A stretch of DNA of 64,000 nt from Herpetosiphon aurantiacus DSM 785 (GCA_000018565.1 CP000875.1:5161199-5225198); one strand, 5' to 3'. Counted from the stretch's first letter, positions 1 through 8,593 are shown. Program-made: numbers and translations. The notes: generated from the letters alone by a model not told the origin.

Positions 1-1
1 T

Positions 2-838
2 ATTAGTGCTGCGCCGATCGTTGCTAAAGCGGTCTCAACCCGTGGGCTAGCCAGTTGGGCCGCCCGCGATATTGGCCGCATTCGCCGTAATAATCAAGAT
101 AGTGTTTACACAAGCTTGATGAGTTTGCCCGATGGCGAGCACGATATCAGCGTGGGCCTGTTTGTGGTTGCCGACGGCATGGGTGGCCACGAAGGCGGCG
201 AAATCGCCTCGCGCCGTGCGATCGAAACCGTGATGATCGCGGTGTTGGAGCAAATGGCCTTGCCAGCAATGGCCGATGAAGATCCTGGTAACCCACTGCC
301 CTTGCTGATGATGAGCGCCGTGCAAGATGCCAACACCCGCATCTGGAACGAAGCTCAATCGCGTGGCACCGATATGGGCACGACCTGTACTGCTGCCTTA
401 TTGGTTGGCGATGGCTTGTATATTGCCCATGTTGGCGATAGTCGCCTATATGCCATGAGCGATGGCAAACTCCGCCTGATCACCGCTGATCATTCCACCG
501 TGGGGCGCTTGATTGCGATGGGTCAATTGACCGAAGAAGAAACCCGCAATCACCCGCTGCGCAACCAACTCTATCGCACCGTTGGCCAACATCCGGAGAT
601 CCAAGTCGATTCAATCTACCAAAGCCTTGAGGGTATCAGCCATTTGTTATTGTGTAGCGATGGCTTATGGAGTATGGTTGACGACGATGAGATGGCTGCA
701 ATCATCAACGAAACGCCATGGCCGCAAGATGCCTGCCAGCGTTTGATTGCCCGCGCCAACTTAGCCGGTGGCGAAGATAACATTAGCGCGGTGGTTGTTT
801 CATTGCCACCCTTGCAAGGCCAAGGAGCGCTCCGATGA
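2..838 (+). CDS. PP2C-family Ser/Thr protein phosphatase (5' end outside window)
   Basis: A metal-dependent PPM/PP2C phosphatase, expected to remove phosphate from Ser/Thr in the cytoplasm. The reading frame is open from the first bases, and the motif RDIGRIRRNNQDS lies before the first internal ATG at 116. The true start is therefore upstream of the window. Family motifs follow in order: VADGMGG, GTTCTAA, HVGDSRLY, CSDGLW and GGEDNISAVV, which supply the metal-binding aspartates. The stop overlaps the next start in an ATGA, so it is translationally coupled to the vWA gene. With the FHA gene downstream it forms a phospho-signalling operon; a partner kinase may lie upstream, but that is not visible here. 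Confidence 0.95.
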   Translation: MSAAPIVAKAVSTRGLASWAARDIGRIRRNNQDSVYTSLMSLPDGEHDISVGLFVVADGMGGHEGGEIASRRAIETVMIAVLEQMALPAMADEDPGNPLPLLMMSAVQDANTRIWNEAQSRGTDMGTTCTAALLVGDGLYIAHVGDSRLYAMSDGKLRLITADHSTVGRLIAMGQLTEEETRNHPLRNQLYRTVGQHPEIQVDSIYQSLEGISHLLLCSDGLWSMVDDDEMAAIINETPWPQDACQRLIARANLAGGEDNISAVVVSLPPLQGQGALR

Positions 839-2106
839 GTACCCAAGCAATGGTTCAACTGCGCATCACCCCTGGGCGGCCAGCAGTTGCCCAAAGTAAC
901 GATCCGCAAATTGTTTATTTGTTGGTCGAAGCCTCGCCTGCTGGCATTCCCGATGCCGATTTGGCGATTCCGGTCAACCTTGGTTTTATTGTTGATCGTA
1001 GCTCTTCGATGCGCGGCGAACGGCTTTACCAAGTCAAAGAGGCTTGTAATAACGTCGTTAATCAGCTCAATCGCCAAGATTATTTCTCGGTGGTGTCGTT
1101 CAACGATCGGGCTGAGGTGGTTGTACCCTGCCAACGCCCCAACGATAAAGACCAAATTAAACGCGCGATTGGCATGATCGAGGCCAAAGGTGGCACTGAG
1201 ATGGCCACAGGCATGATGATGGGCTTACAGGAAATTTCACGCCCTATGATGAGCCGCGGCATCAGCCGTATGGTCTTGTTGACCGATGGCCGTACTTATG
1301 GCGATGAAAGCCGCTGTGTCGAAATTGCGCGGCGTGCTCAATCCAAAGGCATCGGCATTACAGCCTTGGGCATTGGCGATGAGTGGAATGAAGATCTGCT
1401 CGAAACAATCGCCTCAGCCGAAAACAGCCGCACCGAATATATCACCAATGCTCAGCAAATTGTCAACGTTTTCTCTGACGAGATCAAACGTTTGCAAAAT
1501 GTGATGGCGCATAAAGTTGAAATGCGTTTCCATCTGCACCCGCAGGCTGAAATTCGTTCGCTGTTTCGGGTGCGCCCATTTATTGCCGCGCTCACCCCAC
1601 AATTGCATAACGAAACGCTGTGGCGTATGCCACTGGGCGAGTGGGTTGGCCGCGAAGATCAAATCTTTTTGTTAGAGCTGGTCGTGCCGCCGCTGCCCGC
1701 AGGCAATCAAACGATCTGTCGGATCGAGATGTTTTACGAAGTGCCCAGCATCAGTAGCCAAGCCTTACAAACCAAGGTCGATGTCCAACTGCCGGTACGG
1801 CCTGCCGAGCAAATTCGGCCTGATGTTGATGGCGTGGTTAAACATTGGCTCGAACGCACCGTGGCCTATCGTTTGCAAGCCTCGGCGTGGCAACATGTTG
1901 AGCAAGGCAACATCGAGGAAGCGACCAAAAAGTTACGCATGGCTGGCACACGCTTGCTCGAATCGGGCCAAACTGAGCTTGCCCAAACCGTTCAAGAAGA
2001 GGCCACCCGCCTGTTGCGTAGCGGCACAACCAGCGATGAAGGTCGCAAACGGATTAAATACGGCACCCGTGGCTTGGTCGCTCGCGAACGGGGCGGAGAG
2101 CAATAG
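835..2106 (+). CDS. von Willebrand factor type A domain protein
   Basis: A 423-residue cytoplasmic protein with no signal peptide. After an N-terminal beta-rich segment, a vWA domain (about residues 45-220) has a complete MIDAS metal site: DRSSSM, the GGTEMATGM threonine region and LLTDGRTYGD. The C-terminal part is predicted beta-rich followed by helices (about 350-410), as in bacterial vWA proteins that act as scaffolds for protein complexes. It starts with an ATGA overlap to the PP2C gene, and the FHA gene follows after 9 bases. The vWA domain probably binds partner proteins in a phosphorylation-controlled assembly. The target is unknown. Confidence 0.9.
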   Translation: MSTQAMVQLRITPGRPAVAQSNDPQIVYLLVEASPAGIPDADLAIPVNLGFIVDRSSSMRGERLYQVKEACNNVVNQLNRQDYFSVVSFNDRAEVVVPCQRPNDKDQIKRAIGMIEAKGGTEMATGMMMGLQEISRPMMSRGISRMVLLTDGRTYGDESRCVEIARRAQSKGIGITALGIGDEWNEDLLETIASAENSRTEYITNAQQIVNVFSDEIKRLQNVMAHKVEMRFHLHPQAEIRSLFRVRPFIAALTPQLHNETLWRMPLGEWVGREDQIFLLELVVPPLPAGNQTICRIEMFYEVPSISSQALQTKVDVQLPVRPAEQIRPDVDGVVKHWLERTVAYRLQASAWQHVEQGNIEEATKKLRMAGTRLLESGQTELAQTVQEEATRLLRSGTTSDEGRKRIKYGTRGLVARERGGEQ

Positions 2107-2115
2107 GAAGTTGTT

Positions 2116-2634
2116 ATGATTAAGTGTCCAGCGTGTGAAACCGAAAATTTACCAGGCACCTTCTTTTGCGTTGATTGTGGCTCGTCGTTTTTGCCCTCGC
2201 GCATTCGTGAAACGACTGCCTCACTTGGCGCAGCAACCATGGCGGGTGGCTCTGGTAATTTAGTCATTCCACCGCCTGCGCCACCGCGCGATACGGCAAT
2301 TCCGGTGTTGCGGGTGGTGATTCTGAATAGCGGACGTAAGCTTGGCTTCAATACCAACCAGCCAATTGTGATTGGTCGCCAAGATAGCAAGGGCAGTTTC
2401 TACCCCGATATTGATCTTTCAACCGATGGTGGTTTAGAGGCTGGCGTTTCACGTCGTCATGCAATTATTCGCATTCAAAGCGGCAATGTTTGCACACTCG
2501 AAGATTTAGGTAGCTCGAATGGCACCTTTATCAACCGTGAAAAGCTGGCTGCCAATAGCCCTAAAGCCTTGCGTCATGGCGATGAAGTGCGTTTGGGCAA
2601 TATTCTGTTACGCATTGAGTTGACTAGCCAATAG
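2116..2634 (+). CDS. Zinc-ribbon plus FHA domain protein
   Basis: A 172-residue protein with two parts. The N-terminus has a zinc ribbon (CPAC at residues 4-7 and CVDC near 18-21). A low-complexity linker follows, then an FHA domain (about 75-170). The FHA signature is intact: GRQDS, VSRRHAII and LGSSNGTFIN, the residues that bind phosphothreonine peptides. It sits 9 bases after the vWA gene, so it is probably the phosphopeptide reader of the same module. Zinc-ribbon/FHA proteins of this kind are often substrates or adaptors of Hanks-type kinases. The specific partner is not known. Confidence 0.9.
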   Translation: MIKCPACETENLPGTFFCVDCGSSFLPSRIRETTASLGAATMAGGSGNLVIPPPAPPRDTAIPVLRVVILNSGRKLGFNTNQPIVIGRQDSKGSFYPDIDLSTDGGLEAGVSRRHAIIRIQSGNVCTLEDLGSSNGTFINREKLAANSPKALRHGDEVRLGNILLRIELTSQ

Positions 2635-2663
2635 CTGTTATAGCTGATAAAAGGAGTTTTTCT

Positions 2664-2915
2664 ATGGGTGCTCGAATTGTTATTTTGCACTTGAGCGGCG
2701 AAGATCCAATTGTCGCTGAGATGGAAGAAGATCCCCAGCCAACCGATGCCTTTATTCGGGTTAGCAATATGCGCCGTCGTGATGGCAAAGATGTGCCGTA
2801 TATTGGTGGTGGGGTGCAATCGGTGATTTACCCGTGGCATCGGGTAACGTTTATCGAAATGATGGTCAGCGAAGAAGAACGCGGCAATGTGATCGACTTC
2901 TTCCGCGACGCATAA
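2664..2915 (+). CDS. Small conserved-type protein, function unknown
   Basis: An 83-residue soluble acidic protein preceded by a clear AAGGAG ribosome-binding site (2651-2656). It has no signal peptide, membrane span or recognisable motif. The sequence reads like one compact beta-rich domain with a short C-terminal helix (EEERGNVIDFF). It follows the FHA gene by 29 bases, so it is probably the last gene of the PP2C-vWA-FHA operon. A terminator-like stem follows. I do not recognise a family. Confidence 0.7.
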   Translation: MGARIVILHLSGEDPIVAEMEEDPQPTDAFIRVSNMRRRDGKDVPYIGGGVQSVIYPWHRVTFIEMMVSEEERGNVIDFFRDA

Positions 2916-2946
2916 CGTTCGCCCAAATCGAACAATCTACAATTAC

Positions 2947-2996
2947 AATCCCTTGGTGGTGGCTTCGGTGATGATCGAAGTCAGTGCCAAGGGATT
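2947..2996 (+). terminator. Stem-loop after the signalling operon
   Basis: Arms AATCCCTTGG (2947-2956) and CCAAGGGATT (2987-2996) are perfectly complementary. A smaller CTTCG/CGAAG stem lies inside the loop. It stands just after the small-protein gene and before the next promoter. There is no long T run, so it may be a Rho-independent-like terminator or an mRNA-end stabiliser. Confidence 0.5.
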
Positions 2997-3050
2997 CTTA
3001 ACGATTGTTAATCCTAGTTTCTCATTTTTCACAGAGCGCAAAAGTGGCTG

Positions 3051-3059
3051 TGGTATAAT
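3051..3059 (+). promoter_or_regulatory. Extended -10 promoter for the RodZ-like gene
   Basis: TGGTATAAT is a perfect extended -10 element (TGn plus TATAAT); no good -35 is visible. Transcription would start near 3066. This rules out the GTG at 3065 as the start of the downstream gene and leaves a leader of 120-170 bases. The leader contains a small hairpin (GTGGCA 3144-3149, TGCCAC 3154-3159). Confidence 0.55.
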
Positions 3060-3238
3060 GCGCTGTGGCTGAGGCAAGCATGGCTTGTTTCTTACGGACA
3101 TTCGTCCGATTGGGCCCAGTTATAGTGAACATGAGATTGCTTGGTGGCAGCGTTGCCACAACTGCACCTTCATCCACTCCGTTCCCCATGGACGAATACC
3201 AGCATGCAGACAACCATCATCATGGCACAAGGCAAAGC

Positions 3239-4039
3239 ATGACAAACGCTGGACAAAACAGATTAGGCCTTCGATTTCGCGAAGCCCGCGAAGCCCGTGG
3301 CATTTCACTGGCTCAAGCTTCAAGTGAAACCCGAATTATCCAACGCTATTTGGCGGCCCTCGAAAATGGTGAATATCATCATCTGCCGGGCGATGTTTAT
3401 GCCCGTGGTTTTATTCGCAATTATGCTCAATATTTGAATCTGCCCGCAGATGAGTTGATCGATCTGTATCGGATTGAGCGCGGTGCTTCAACCCCGATCC
3501 GGATTGTGCCAGCCGCAGTGCCACCCCGTCGGAACACGATTTTTCTGCCCAGTCTTTGGACGGTAATTTTGGTGGTGCTGGCGTTGGTCGTCATTGGCTA
3601 TCTGACGCTGAATGCGCTTGGGCTTACGACAATCAATAGTACGTCAGTGTCTGGTGGTGCAACCACGACGTTGGCTATTGCCACCCCAACCTTACTCGCA
3701 ACCCCAACCGCTCAACCAACCAATCCCGATGGTTCTGTCCCATCGCCAATTAATCCATTGGCAACCCCAACCGTTACGATAACTCCGACCCAAGATGTGC
3801 CAGTCCAGGTTGTCTTGCGGATTGATGGCGGTTCGTCGTGGTTGCAGGTCTTGGTTGATGGCCAAAATACGATTGAAGGGATTCAAAATAACGGCTGGAC
3901 GCAGACATTTTCAGCGCAGCAAACGATTCAGGTCAAGGCTGGTAACGCTGCCGTGGTCGAGGTGATTCACAATGGCAAGCCGCCAGTTCGCATGGGTGCA
4001 CCCAACCAAGTTGTGACCACCATCTATACGCCCAACTAA
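3239..4039 (+). CDS. RodZ-like HTH, single-span membrane protein
   Basis: A 266-residue protein from ATG 3239. An N-terminal Cro/CI-type helix-turn-helix of the RodZ class (LGLRFREAREARGISL ... LPGDVYARGFIRNYA) is followed by one transmembrane span (TVILVVLALVVIGYL). Next is a Thr/Pro-rich linker and a C-terminal beta domain like that of RodZ proteins (SWLQVLVDG ... QVKAGN). RodZ anchors MreB filaments to the membrane in cell-shape control, and mreB is in this window at 38.9 kb. An in-frame ATG at 3188 is an alternative start; 3239 was chosen because the HTH follows directly. Ribosome-binding signals are weak for both. Confidence 0.8.
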   Translation: MTNAGQNRLGLRFREAREARGISLAQASSETRIIQRYLAALENGEYHHLPGDVYARGFIRNYAQYLNLPADELIDLYRIERGASTPIRIVPAAVPPRRNTIFLPSLWTVILVVLALVVIGYLTLNALGLTTINSTSVSGGATTTLAIATPTLLATPTAQPTNPDGSVPSPINPLATPTVTITPTQDVPVQVVLRIDGGSSWLQVLVDGQNTIEGIQNNGWTQTFSAQQTIQVKAGNAAVVEVIHNGKPPVRMGAPNQVVTTIYTPN

Positions 4040-4121
4040 ACTCGCTGAATGCTGTTAGCAATTCTTGGGGTATAGTTAAAGCTGCATTCGTAAATCTAGC
4101 AAGTATATGGGGAGGCTTTTT

Positions 4122-4616
4122 GTGGCTGAATTTAGTTTTGATGTGGTTTCAGATTTTGATCGTCAAGAATTGATTAATGCTGTTGATCAAACCAAACGTG
4201 ATGTTGGCACACGCTACGATTTGAAAGATACCAATACCGATATTACGCTTGGCGAGAAGGATATTACGATTGTTACCAGCAGCGAATTGGCATTAAATGC
4301 AGTCCGCGATCTGCTCGAAACCAAAGCATTACGGCGTAATCTCTCGATCAAAATGTTCGATTTTGGCGAGCCAGAGGAAATTGGCGGCATGAAGATTCGC
4401 CAAGTGATTACCTTGCGCAAAGGCATTGCCGATGATATTGCCAAGAAAATTCAAAAATTGATTAAGGCCGAGGTTCCCAAGGCTCAAGCTCGCATCCAAG
4501 GCGATTCGCTGCGGGTTTCATCGAAAAGCAAAGACGAATTACAAGCAGTGATGAGCCTGCTGCGCGAACGCGGCGACGATTTTCCATTGCCATTGCAATT
4601 CAACAATTATCGCTAA
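4122..4616 (+). CDS. yajQ: YajQ-family nucleotide-binding protein
   Basis: A 164-residue protein matching the YajQ family along its whole length: N-terminal FSFDVVSDFDRQEL, central KIRQVITLRKGI, and C-terminal AQIQGD-like ARIQGDSLRVSSKSKDELQAVM ending in LQFNNYR. The family has two ferredoxin-like RNP-type domains; some members bind cyclic di-GMP and affect gene expression. The start is GTG 4122, because GGGGAGG at 4109-4115 is correctly placed before it and family members begin at this point. An ATG at 4107 overlaps that ribosome-binding site and is unlikely. A TATAGT element at 4071-4076 may be its -10. Confidence 0.93.
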   Translation: MAEFSFDVVSDFDRQELINAVDQTKRDVGTRYDLKDTNTDITLGEKDITIVTSSELALNAVRDLLETKALRRNLSIKMFDFGEPEEIGGMKIRQVITLRKGIADDIAKKIQKLIKAEVPKAQARIQGDSLRVSSKSKDELQAVMSLLRERGDDFPLPLQFNNYR

Positions 4617-4679
4617 ACAATCGAATGCCCTCACAAGGGTATGTTTTGTAAGCATGGATTGGGAACACCACCCTTCCGT

Positions 4680-4722
4680 CCCGCCTCGAGGCGGGAAACG
4701 CAGGGGGCTTTAATCCCCCTGC
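4680..4722. repeat. Double-hairpin intergenic repeat
   Basis: Two adjacent stem-loops lie between convergent genes. The first is the 16-base palindrome CCCGCCTCGAGGCGGG (4680-4695). The second pairs GCAGGGGG (4700-4707) with CCCCCTGC (4715-4722) around a 7-base loop. A C-rich tail follows. This resembles dispersed palindromic repeats and may also terminate transcription from both sides. The rest of 4617-4854 shows no gene. Confidence 0.6.
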
Positions 4723-4854
4723 ACCCCCTCAAAGGCAATCAAGGTCTAGCAGAAATCTACTGATGAACCAGAGATTTGGTGGTTCGCAGCAGAAATCTAA
4801 TCTACTCTTTTCAACATTCCCTTACCTGCTGGGTGGGTAAAGGAGTTGAGTTGC

Positions 4855-5895
4855 TTAAATTGTCATTGTGCGTTGTTCAGCTGCACTTTGCTCGGCCAAC
4901 TCAATCAGCCGAATCACGCTTCGAGCTTGGTTGGCCTGAACGATGATCTCAGCCTTACCTTGAATGGCTTGTGCTACATTGCAATAATAGGCCGGATACT
5001 TGCCAGCGATGGTTTCGACTGTGCCACGCAACGCTAAACCATTCAGCTCCGTGTTGATCATACCCCAATCAGTTGCAGGTTCTTGGCCCCAATTTGGGCT
5101 GTTTGGCGCTTGGCCTGCTTTCAAGGCCGCTTCTTGGGGATCAATGCCATATTTGATCCATGAGCCGTTTGTGCCATGGAGACTGAAGCGCGGCCCCAAT
5201 TCGCGCACCAACATACCTGCTTTGAGCGTGACTTGCAACTCAGCATAACCCAAACACAAATCAAAATAATCGACCGTTTGCGCACCCTCACGTTGCTTGG
5301 CAAGCTGAGCTGTGATCGATTGGGGCATGCCAAATAACACCAAGGCTTGATCAATCAAATGTGCGCCGAGATCGTACAAAATCCCGCTGCCAAGGCCAGC
5401 TTGTTCACGCCAAGCCGCTTGTTTTAGTTGCGGTCGATAGCGATCGTAATGGCATTCGTAGCTGACTAAACGCCCCAACCAGCCAGCCTGAATCACAGCT
5501 TGAGCAGTCAAAAAATCGCCGTCCCAACGTCGATTGTGAAAGACGCTTAACACACGTTGTTGCTCTTGGGCTAGGGCAATTAATTGATCAGCCTGTTGAC
5601 TATTGAGCGTAAACGGCTTATCGACCACCACATGTTTGCCTGCCCGCAAGGCTTGGGCTGCCAAATCGGCGTGGGTTTGGTTGGGTGTGGCAATCACTAC
5701 CAACTCTATCGCTGGGTTCGCGAGCGCTTCAGCCAGATCGCTGACAATCTGCACATGGGGATACGTTTCGCGGGCGCTTTGGCTACTGCGTTGAACAATC
5801 GTATGTAAGGTTAATTGTGGTTCGGCCATAATCAGTGGAGCATGAAACACTTGACTGGCCATCCCAAAACCCACCAAAGCCAGATTAATTGGCAT
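4855..5895 (-). CDS. Gfo/Idh/MocA-family NAD(P)-dependent oxidoreductase
   Basis: A 346-residue soluble dehydrogenase. The N-terminal Rossmann fold (LALVGFGMASQVFHAPLI) is followed by the family's VVIATPNQTHADLAAQAL segment and the catalytic-lysine motif GKHVVVDKPF. The C-terminal alpha/beta domain includes GSGILYDLGAHLIDQAL. The family oxidises or reduces sugars, inositols and similar compounds; the substrate cannot be told from sequence. The ATG at 5895 has GGAGG 6 bases upstream; a TTG at 5907 overlaps that site and was rejected. It is the last gene of an operon, 14 bases after the Thg1-like gene. Confidence 0.92.
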   Translation of the reverse strand: MPINLALVGFGMASQVFHAPLIMAEPQLTLHTIVQRSSQSARETYPHVQIVSDLAEALANPAIELVVIATPNQTHADLAAQALRAGKHVVVDKPFTLNSQQADQLIALAQEQQRVLSVFHNRRWDGDFLTAQAVIQAGWLGRLVSYECHYDRYRPQLKQAAWREQAGLGSGILYDLGAHLIDQALVLFGMPQSITAQLAKQREGAQTVDYFDLCLGYAELQVTLKAGMLVRELGPRFSLHGTNGSWIKYGIDPQEAALKAGQAPNSPNWGQEPATDWGMINTELNGLALRGTVETIAGKYPAYYCNVAQAIQGKAEIIVQANQARSVIRLIELAEQSAAEQRTMTI

Positions 5896-5909
5896 CGATA
5901 CCTCCAAGA

Positions 5910-6668
5910 TTAACGATCAAAGTGGCTTGCGAGCAAATTGCTATAGGCTTCGCGTTGCGGTAATTCAAACTCAACATGAATTTTACGTCGTTTGGTGAGC
6001 GTTGGCATTTGAGTTTGTGGATTATAGCCTTGGAGATCGACGGTTTGCCAATAGAACCCAATGCCGCGTTTTTGCCAGGCAACCAGATCGTTAAAATTGA
6101 TGCCATGTTGAAAGAGCAGCTCATTTTTTTGGGCAACCGAAAGATTAGCTATTTGCATATGGGCAGTTTGTGGATCAAGCGCTTGATCACGCAGGCTCCA
6201 ATAGCAATAGGCATTCAGGGCATTCCGATGCGCATCTTCCATGCGCCAGCGAAAATAATCGTGTACCAGTTGATCGGTCGGCAATTGGCAAATTCGGCAA
6301 TCAAAGCTCGCCTGTTGCTGAATCGCTAAACTAAAATGACCACTGGATTCGCCCGCCAAAATCGAGCAATATTTGCGTAACTTGCGGCCAAATACATCAC
6401 AACCATAACTCAGTAGCAGTGAAATCTCATCACTTTGGGTATAGCCATAAAGCACTGGAAAGCCACATTCCATCAGATGTTTGACCGTGCTGATCATTGC
6501 ATCACGAAAGCGTTGATCAAATGGACGTTGATAGTTCATAACATCTTTGGTGAGTCGGGTAAATGAACGTCCATCAATCCGCACTACCATCCAAATATTG
6601 GGTAATACCGCTAAATCGTTGCTTGTCTCATACACCCGCATTAACTGATCAAGTTGATCAAAATTCAT
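5910..6668 (-). CDS. Thg1-like protein (3'-5' RNA polymerase)
   Basis: A 252-residue member of the tRNA-His guanylyltransferase superfamily. These enzymes add nucleotides to the 5' end of RNA, in reverse polarity. The metal-binding carboxylates are present: Asp32 in VVRIDGRSFTRLTK and Asp80/Glu81 in YGYTQSDEISLLL. The C-terminal motif KNELLFQHGINFNDL...WQKRGIG is the bacterial form. Bacterial members mostly act as template-dependent repair enzymes for 5'-truncated tRNAs. The start at 6668 has GGAGGAG upstream and overlaps the kinase stop as ATGA. Coupling to a 5'-kinase gene suggests RNA end repair (inference). Confidence 0.93.
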   Translation of the reverse strand: MNFDQLDQLMRVYETSNDLAVLPNIWMVVRIDGRSFTRLTKDVMNYQRPFDQRFRDAMISTVKHLMECGFPVLYGYTQSDEISLLLSYGCDVFGRKLRKYCSILAGESSGHFSLAIQQQASFDCRICQLPTDQLVHDYFRWRMEDAHRNALNAYCYWSLRDQALDPQTAHMQIANLSVAQKNELLFQHGINFNDLVAWQKRGIGFYWQTVDLQGYNPQTQMPTLTKRRKIHVEFELPQREAYSNLLASHFDR

Positions 6669-7117
6669 TGCTCCTCCCAGGGTGTTACTTGAAATTGGTG
6701 GGCTGGTAATTGGCGAACATACCACAAGCGCTCAAAGCCTTCGGCTAAACTTGGTAATTCAAGTTTTTTGAATGATCCACGGATCGCAAGCTCCGGAATA
6801 TGCTGTTTGCCAGTGCGTTGGCGATTGCGTTCTAAACATGCTGCCAAATTTGATTCAAGCAGATAGCCTTCAATCCTAAAGCCTGCGGCCTGCGCGGCTT
6901 GAATATAGCCGGATCGGCGGTTTCGCTCAAGATTCATCCTATCAATTACAAACGATTGCCTAAGCTCTAAACAGCATGCTATTAATGTTTGTTCGCGATG
7001 CTGAGTACGCAGCATATCGAGATTGATGCGCACATGACTATGCAGAAATTGCTGCACATAAAAGGTCGATTTTCCGCTTGCTTGTAGACCAATTAGTAGG
7101 GTTGCCTGAGGCTGCAT
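6665..7117 (-). CDS. Polynucleotide-kinase-like P-loop protein
   Basis: A 150-residue compact kinase. Walker A is at residues 10-18 (GLQASGKST). A later IDRMNLERNRRSGYI matches the substrate-loop pattern (D-x-x-N-x(4)-R) of the T4 polynucleotide kinase/PNKP group, and an arginine-rich lid (CLERNRQRTG) follows. The family transfers phosphate to the 5'-OH of nucleic acids. It is the first gene of the operon and its stop overlaps the Thg1-like start. A 5'-kinase would supply the phosphorylated ends used in RNA repair. Without assay data, another small-molecule kinase activity is possible. Confidence 0.85.
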   Translation of the reverse strand: MQPQATLLIGLQASGKSTFYVQQFLHSHVRINLDMLRTQHREQTLIACCLELRQSFVIDRMNLERNRRSGYIQAAQAAGFRIEGYLLESNLAACLERNRQRTGKQHIPELAIRGSFKKLELPSLAEGFERLWYVRQLPAHQFQVTPWEEQ

Positions 7118-7292
7118 ATTGAACTCTCAATCGGCTTCGGATGGGCGTTTGGCTTATCTCTTTCAGTGATGAATAATATTCGCAGGGCTTGGCAAAGCAT
7201 ACATCAACAAATCGGCTGATTTGATCAACGAATACTTCACAAATTGCCTCTAGCGTTTATGCTAGCCTTTACTACTAGGCTGACTAAACGAG

Positions 7293-7325
7293 GATTCCCC
7301 TCTTAGCTAGCCATTGGGGGGAATC
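7293..7325. repeat. Inverted repeat in the divergent gap
   Basis: GATTCCCC (7293-7300) pairs with GGGGAATC (7318-7325) around a 17-base loop. It lies between the kinase gene (minus) and the LRR gene (plus), about 25 bases upstream of a likely -10. It could be an operator or a leader hairpin. The rest of 7118-7390 shows nothing else clear. Confidence 0.4.
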
Positions 7326-7342
7326 AATCGCCAAGGGCAGTG

Positions 7343-7351
7343 TGCTACAAT
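7343..7351 (+). promoter_or_regulatory. Extended -10 promoter for the LRR gene
   Basis: TGCTACAAT fits the extended -10 consensus (TGn plus TACAAT) and lies 40 bases before the LRR start codon. No convincing -35 hexamer is seen, as is common with extended -10 promoters. Confidence 0.5.
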
Positions 7352-7390
7352 GAACCAACAATGAAATAACCCGACACAGAGGTCGTTACG

Positions 7391-8593
7391 ATGGCAAAGC
7401 TTAAAAATTACGTAGTCTCCTTGGATGATGTGTCCACCGTCGAAGAACTCAAGGCCGCCTTGCGTGAACGGCGTTTGGTTGGCGTGACCCAACTAACCCT
7501 CAATGGGCGCAATTGGGGTGATGCTGTCGCGCATAGCTTGGCTCGCTCACCGCATATGGCCACCGTGCGCGTGCTTGACCTCAGCGAAAATCAATTAACC
7601 GATGAAGCTGTGATTGCCTTGGCGCAATCGCCCCACTTAAGCCAATTGCGCACGCTGCGCTTGCAACGCAACCAAATTGGCGATGCTGGCTTGATTGCCT
7701 TGGCGCAATCGCCCTACCTGAGCAACCTCAACGAATTAGAGCTGTATCAAAATGCAATTGGCGCGGCGGGTGCTCAAGCACTCAGCCATTCGACCAGCCT
7801 AACCCAATTAACCAAACTACGGCTTTATCGCAATCAACTGGGCGCAGCTGGCGGCGCGGCCTTGGTCGAAGGTCAAGCCTTGGTTAATCTCCAGTTGCTC
7901 GATATTGATCACAACGATTTGGGCGATGCTGGAATTAGTGCTTTGGCCGCCGCCCAACATTTGACCCAACTCACCTCGCTCAATTTAAGCAACAACAATA
8001 TTGGGCCAGCAGGGGTGAAGGCGCTGGCCGAAGATGAACAATTGGGCAACGTAACCCAGCTTGATCTCAGCGATAATGATGTGGGGTTTGCTGGAGCCAA
8101 AGCCTTAGCCGAATCGCCCTATCTGCGCAGCATTGTGACGCTCAATTTGGCCTCAACCAATATCGATGCTGCTGGCATTAGCGCCCTTGCCAATTCGCCA
8201 GTGCTTGCCAACACCGAACGCCTTGATTTGCGCTCGAATGCAATTGGCGATGCTGGGTTGAGTGCCCTAGCTCAATCGAGTCATGTCACTAATCTCAAGG
8301 CCTTGTTGCTCAACGATAATGCGATTGGCGATGCTGGAGTGCAAGCCTTGACCACCAGCACCAGTCTTGGCAATTTGGCGGTGTTGTATCTCGCCGATAA
8401 CGCAATTGGTGATGCTGGCGCAACCAGTTTGGCCAACACAACCAACTTGGGCCAATTGCAAGAGCTTGATTTATGGGGCAATCAGCTAACCCGTAGCAGC
8501 CAAGAAGCCTTTAGTCAATCGCCAACGCTGAATAATTTGGTGCTGCTCGATTTAGGCATCAGCGACGACGAAGACGAGGACGATATCTTCTAA
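7391..8593 (+). CDS. Leucine-rich-repeat protein (ribonuclease-inhibitor type)
   Basis: A 400-residue protein almost wholly built from about 12-13 leucine-rich repeats of 28-ish residues. Each has the pattern L..L.L..N.IGDAG..ALA.S..L, the RNase-inhibitor class also found in NLR sensors. The N-terminus is a short non-repeat cap and the tail is strongly acidic (DDEDEDDIF). It has no signal peptide or membrane span, so it is probably a cytoplasmic protein-binding scaffold. DNA repeats are diverged, so slippage is unlikely. It precedes a patatin-like lipase on the same strand, with a hairpin in the gap. Function unknown. Confidence 0.9.
   Translation: MAKLKNYVVSLDDVSTVEELKAALRERRLVGVTQLTLNGRNWGDAVAHSLARSPHMATVRVLDLSENQLTDEAVIALAQSPHLSQLRTLRLQRNQIGDAGLIALAQSPYLSNLNELELYQNAIGAAGAQALSHSTSLTQLTKLRLYRNQLGAAGGAALVEGQALVNLQLLDIDHNDLGDAGISALAAAQHLTQLTSLNLSNNNIGPAGVKALAEDEQLGNVTQLDLSDNDVGFAGAKALAESPYLRSIVTLNLASTNIDAAGISALANSPVLANTERLDLRSNAIGDAGLSALAQSSHVTNLKALLLNDNAIGDAGVQALTTSTSLGNLAVLYLADNAIGDAGATSLANTTNLGQLQELDLWGNQLTRSSQEAFSQSPTLNNLVLLDLGISDDEDEDDIF

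Noticed and set aside
3065-3238. N-terminal extension of the RodZ-like protein
   Set aside because: It begins at the predicted transcription start and adds residues unlike the family.
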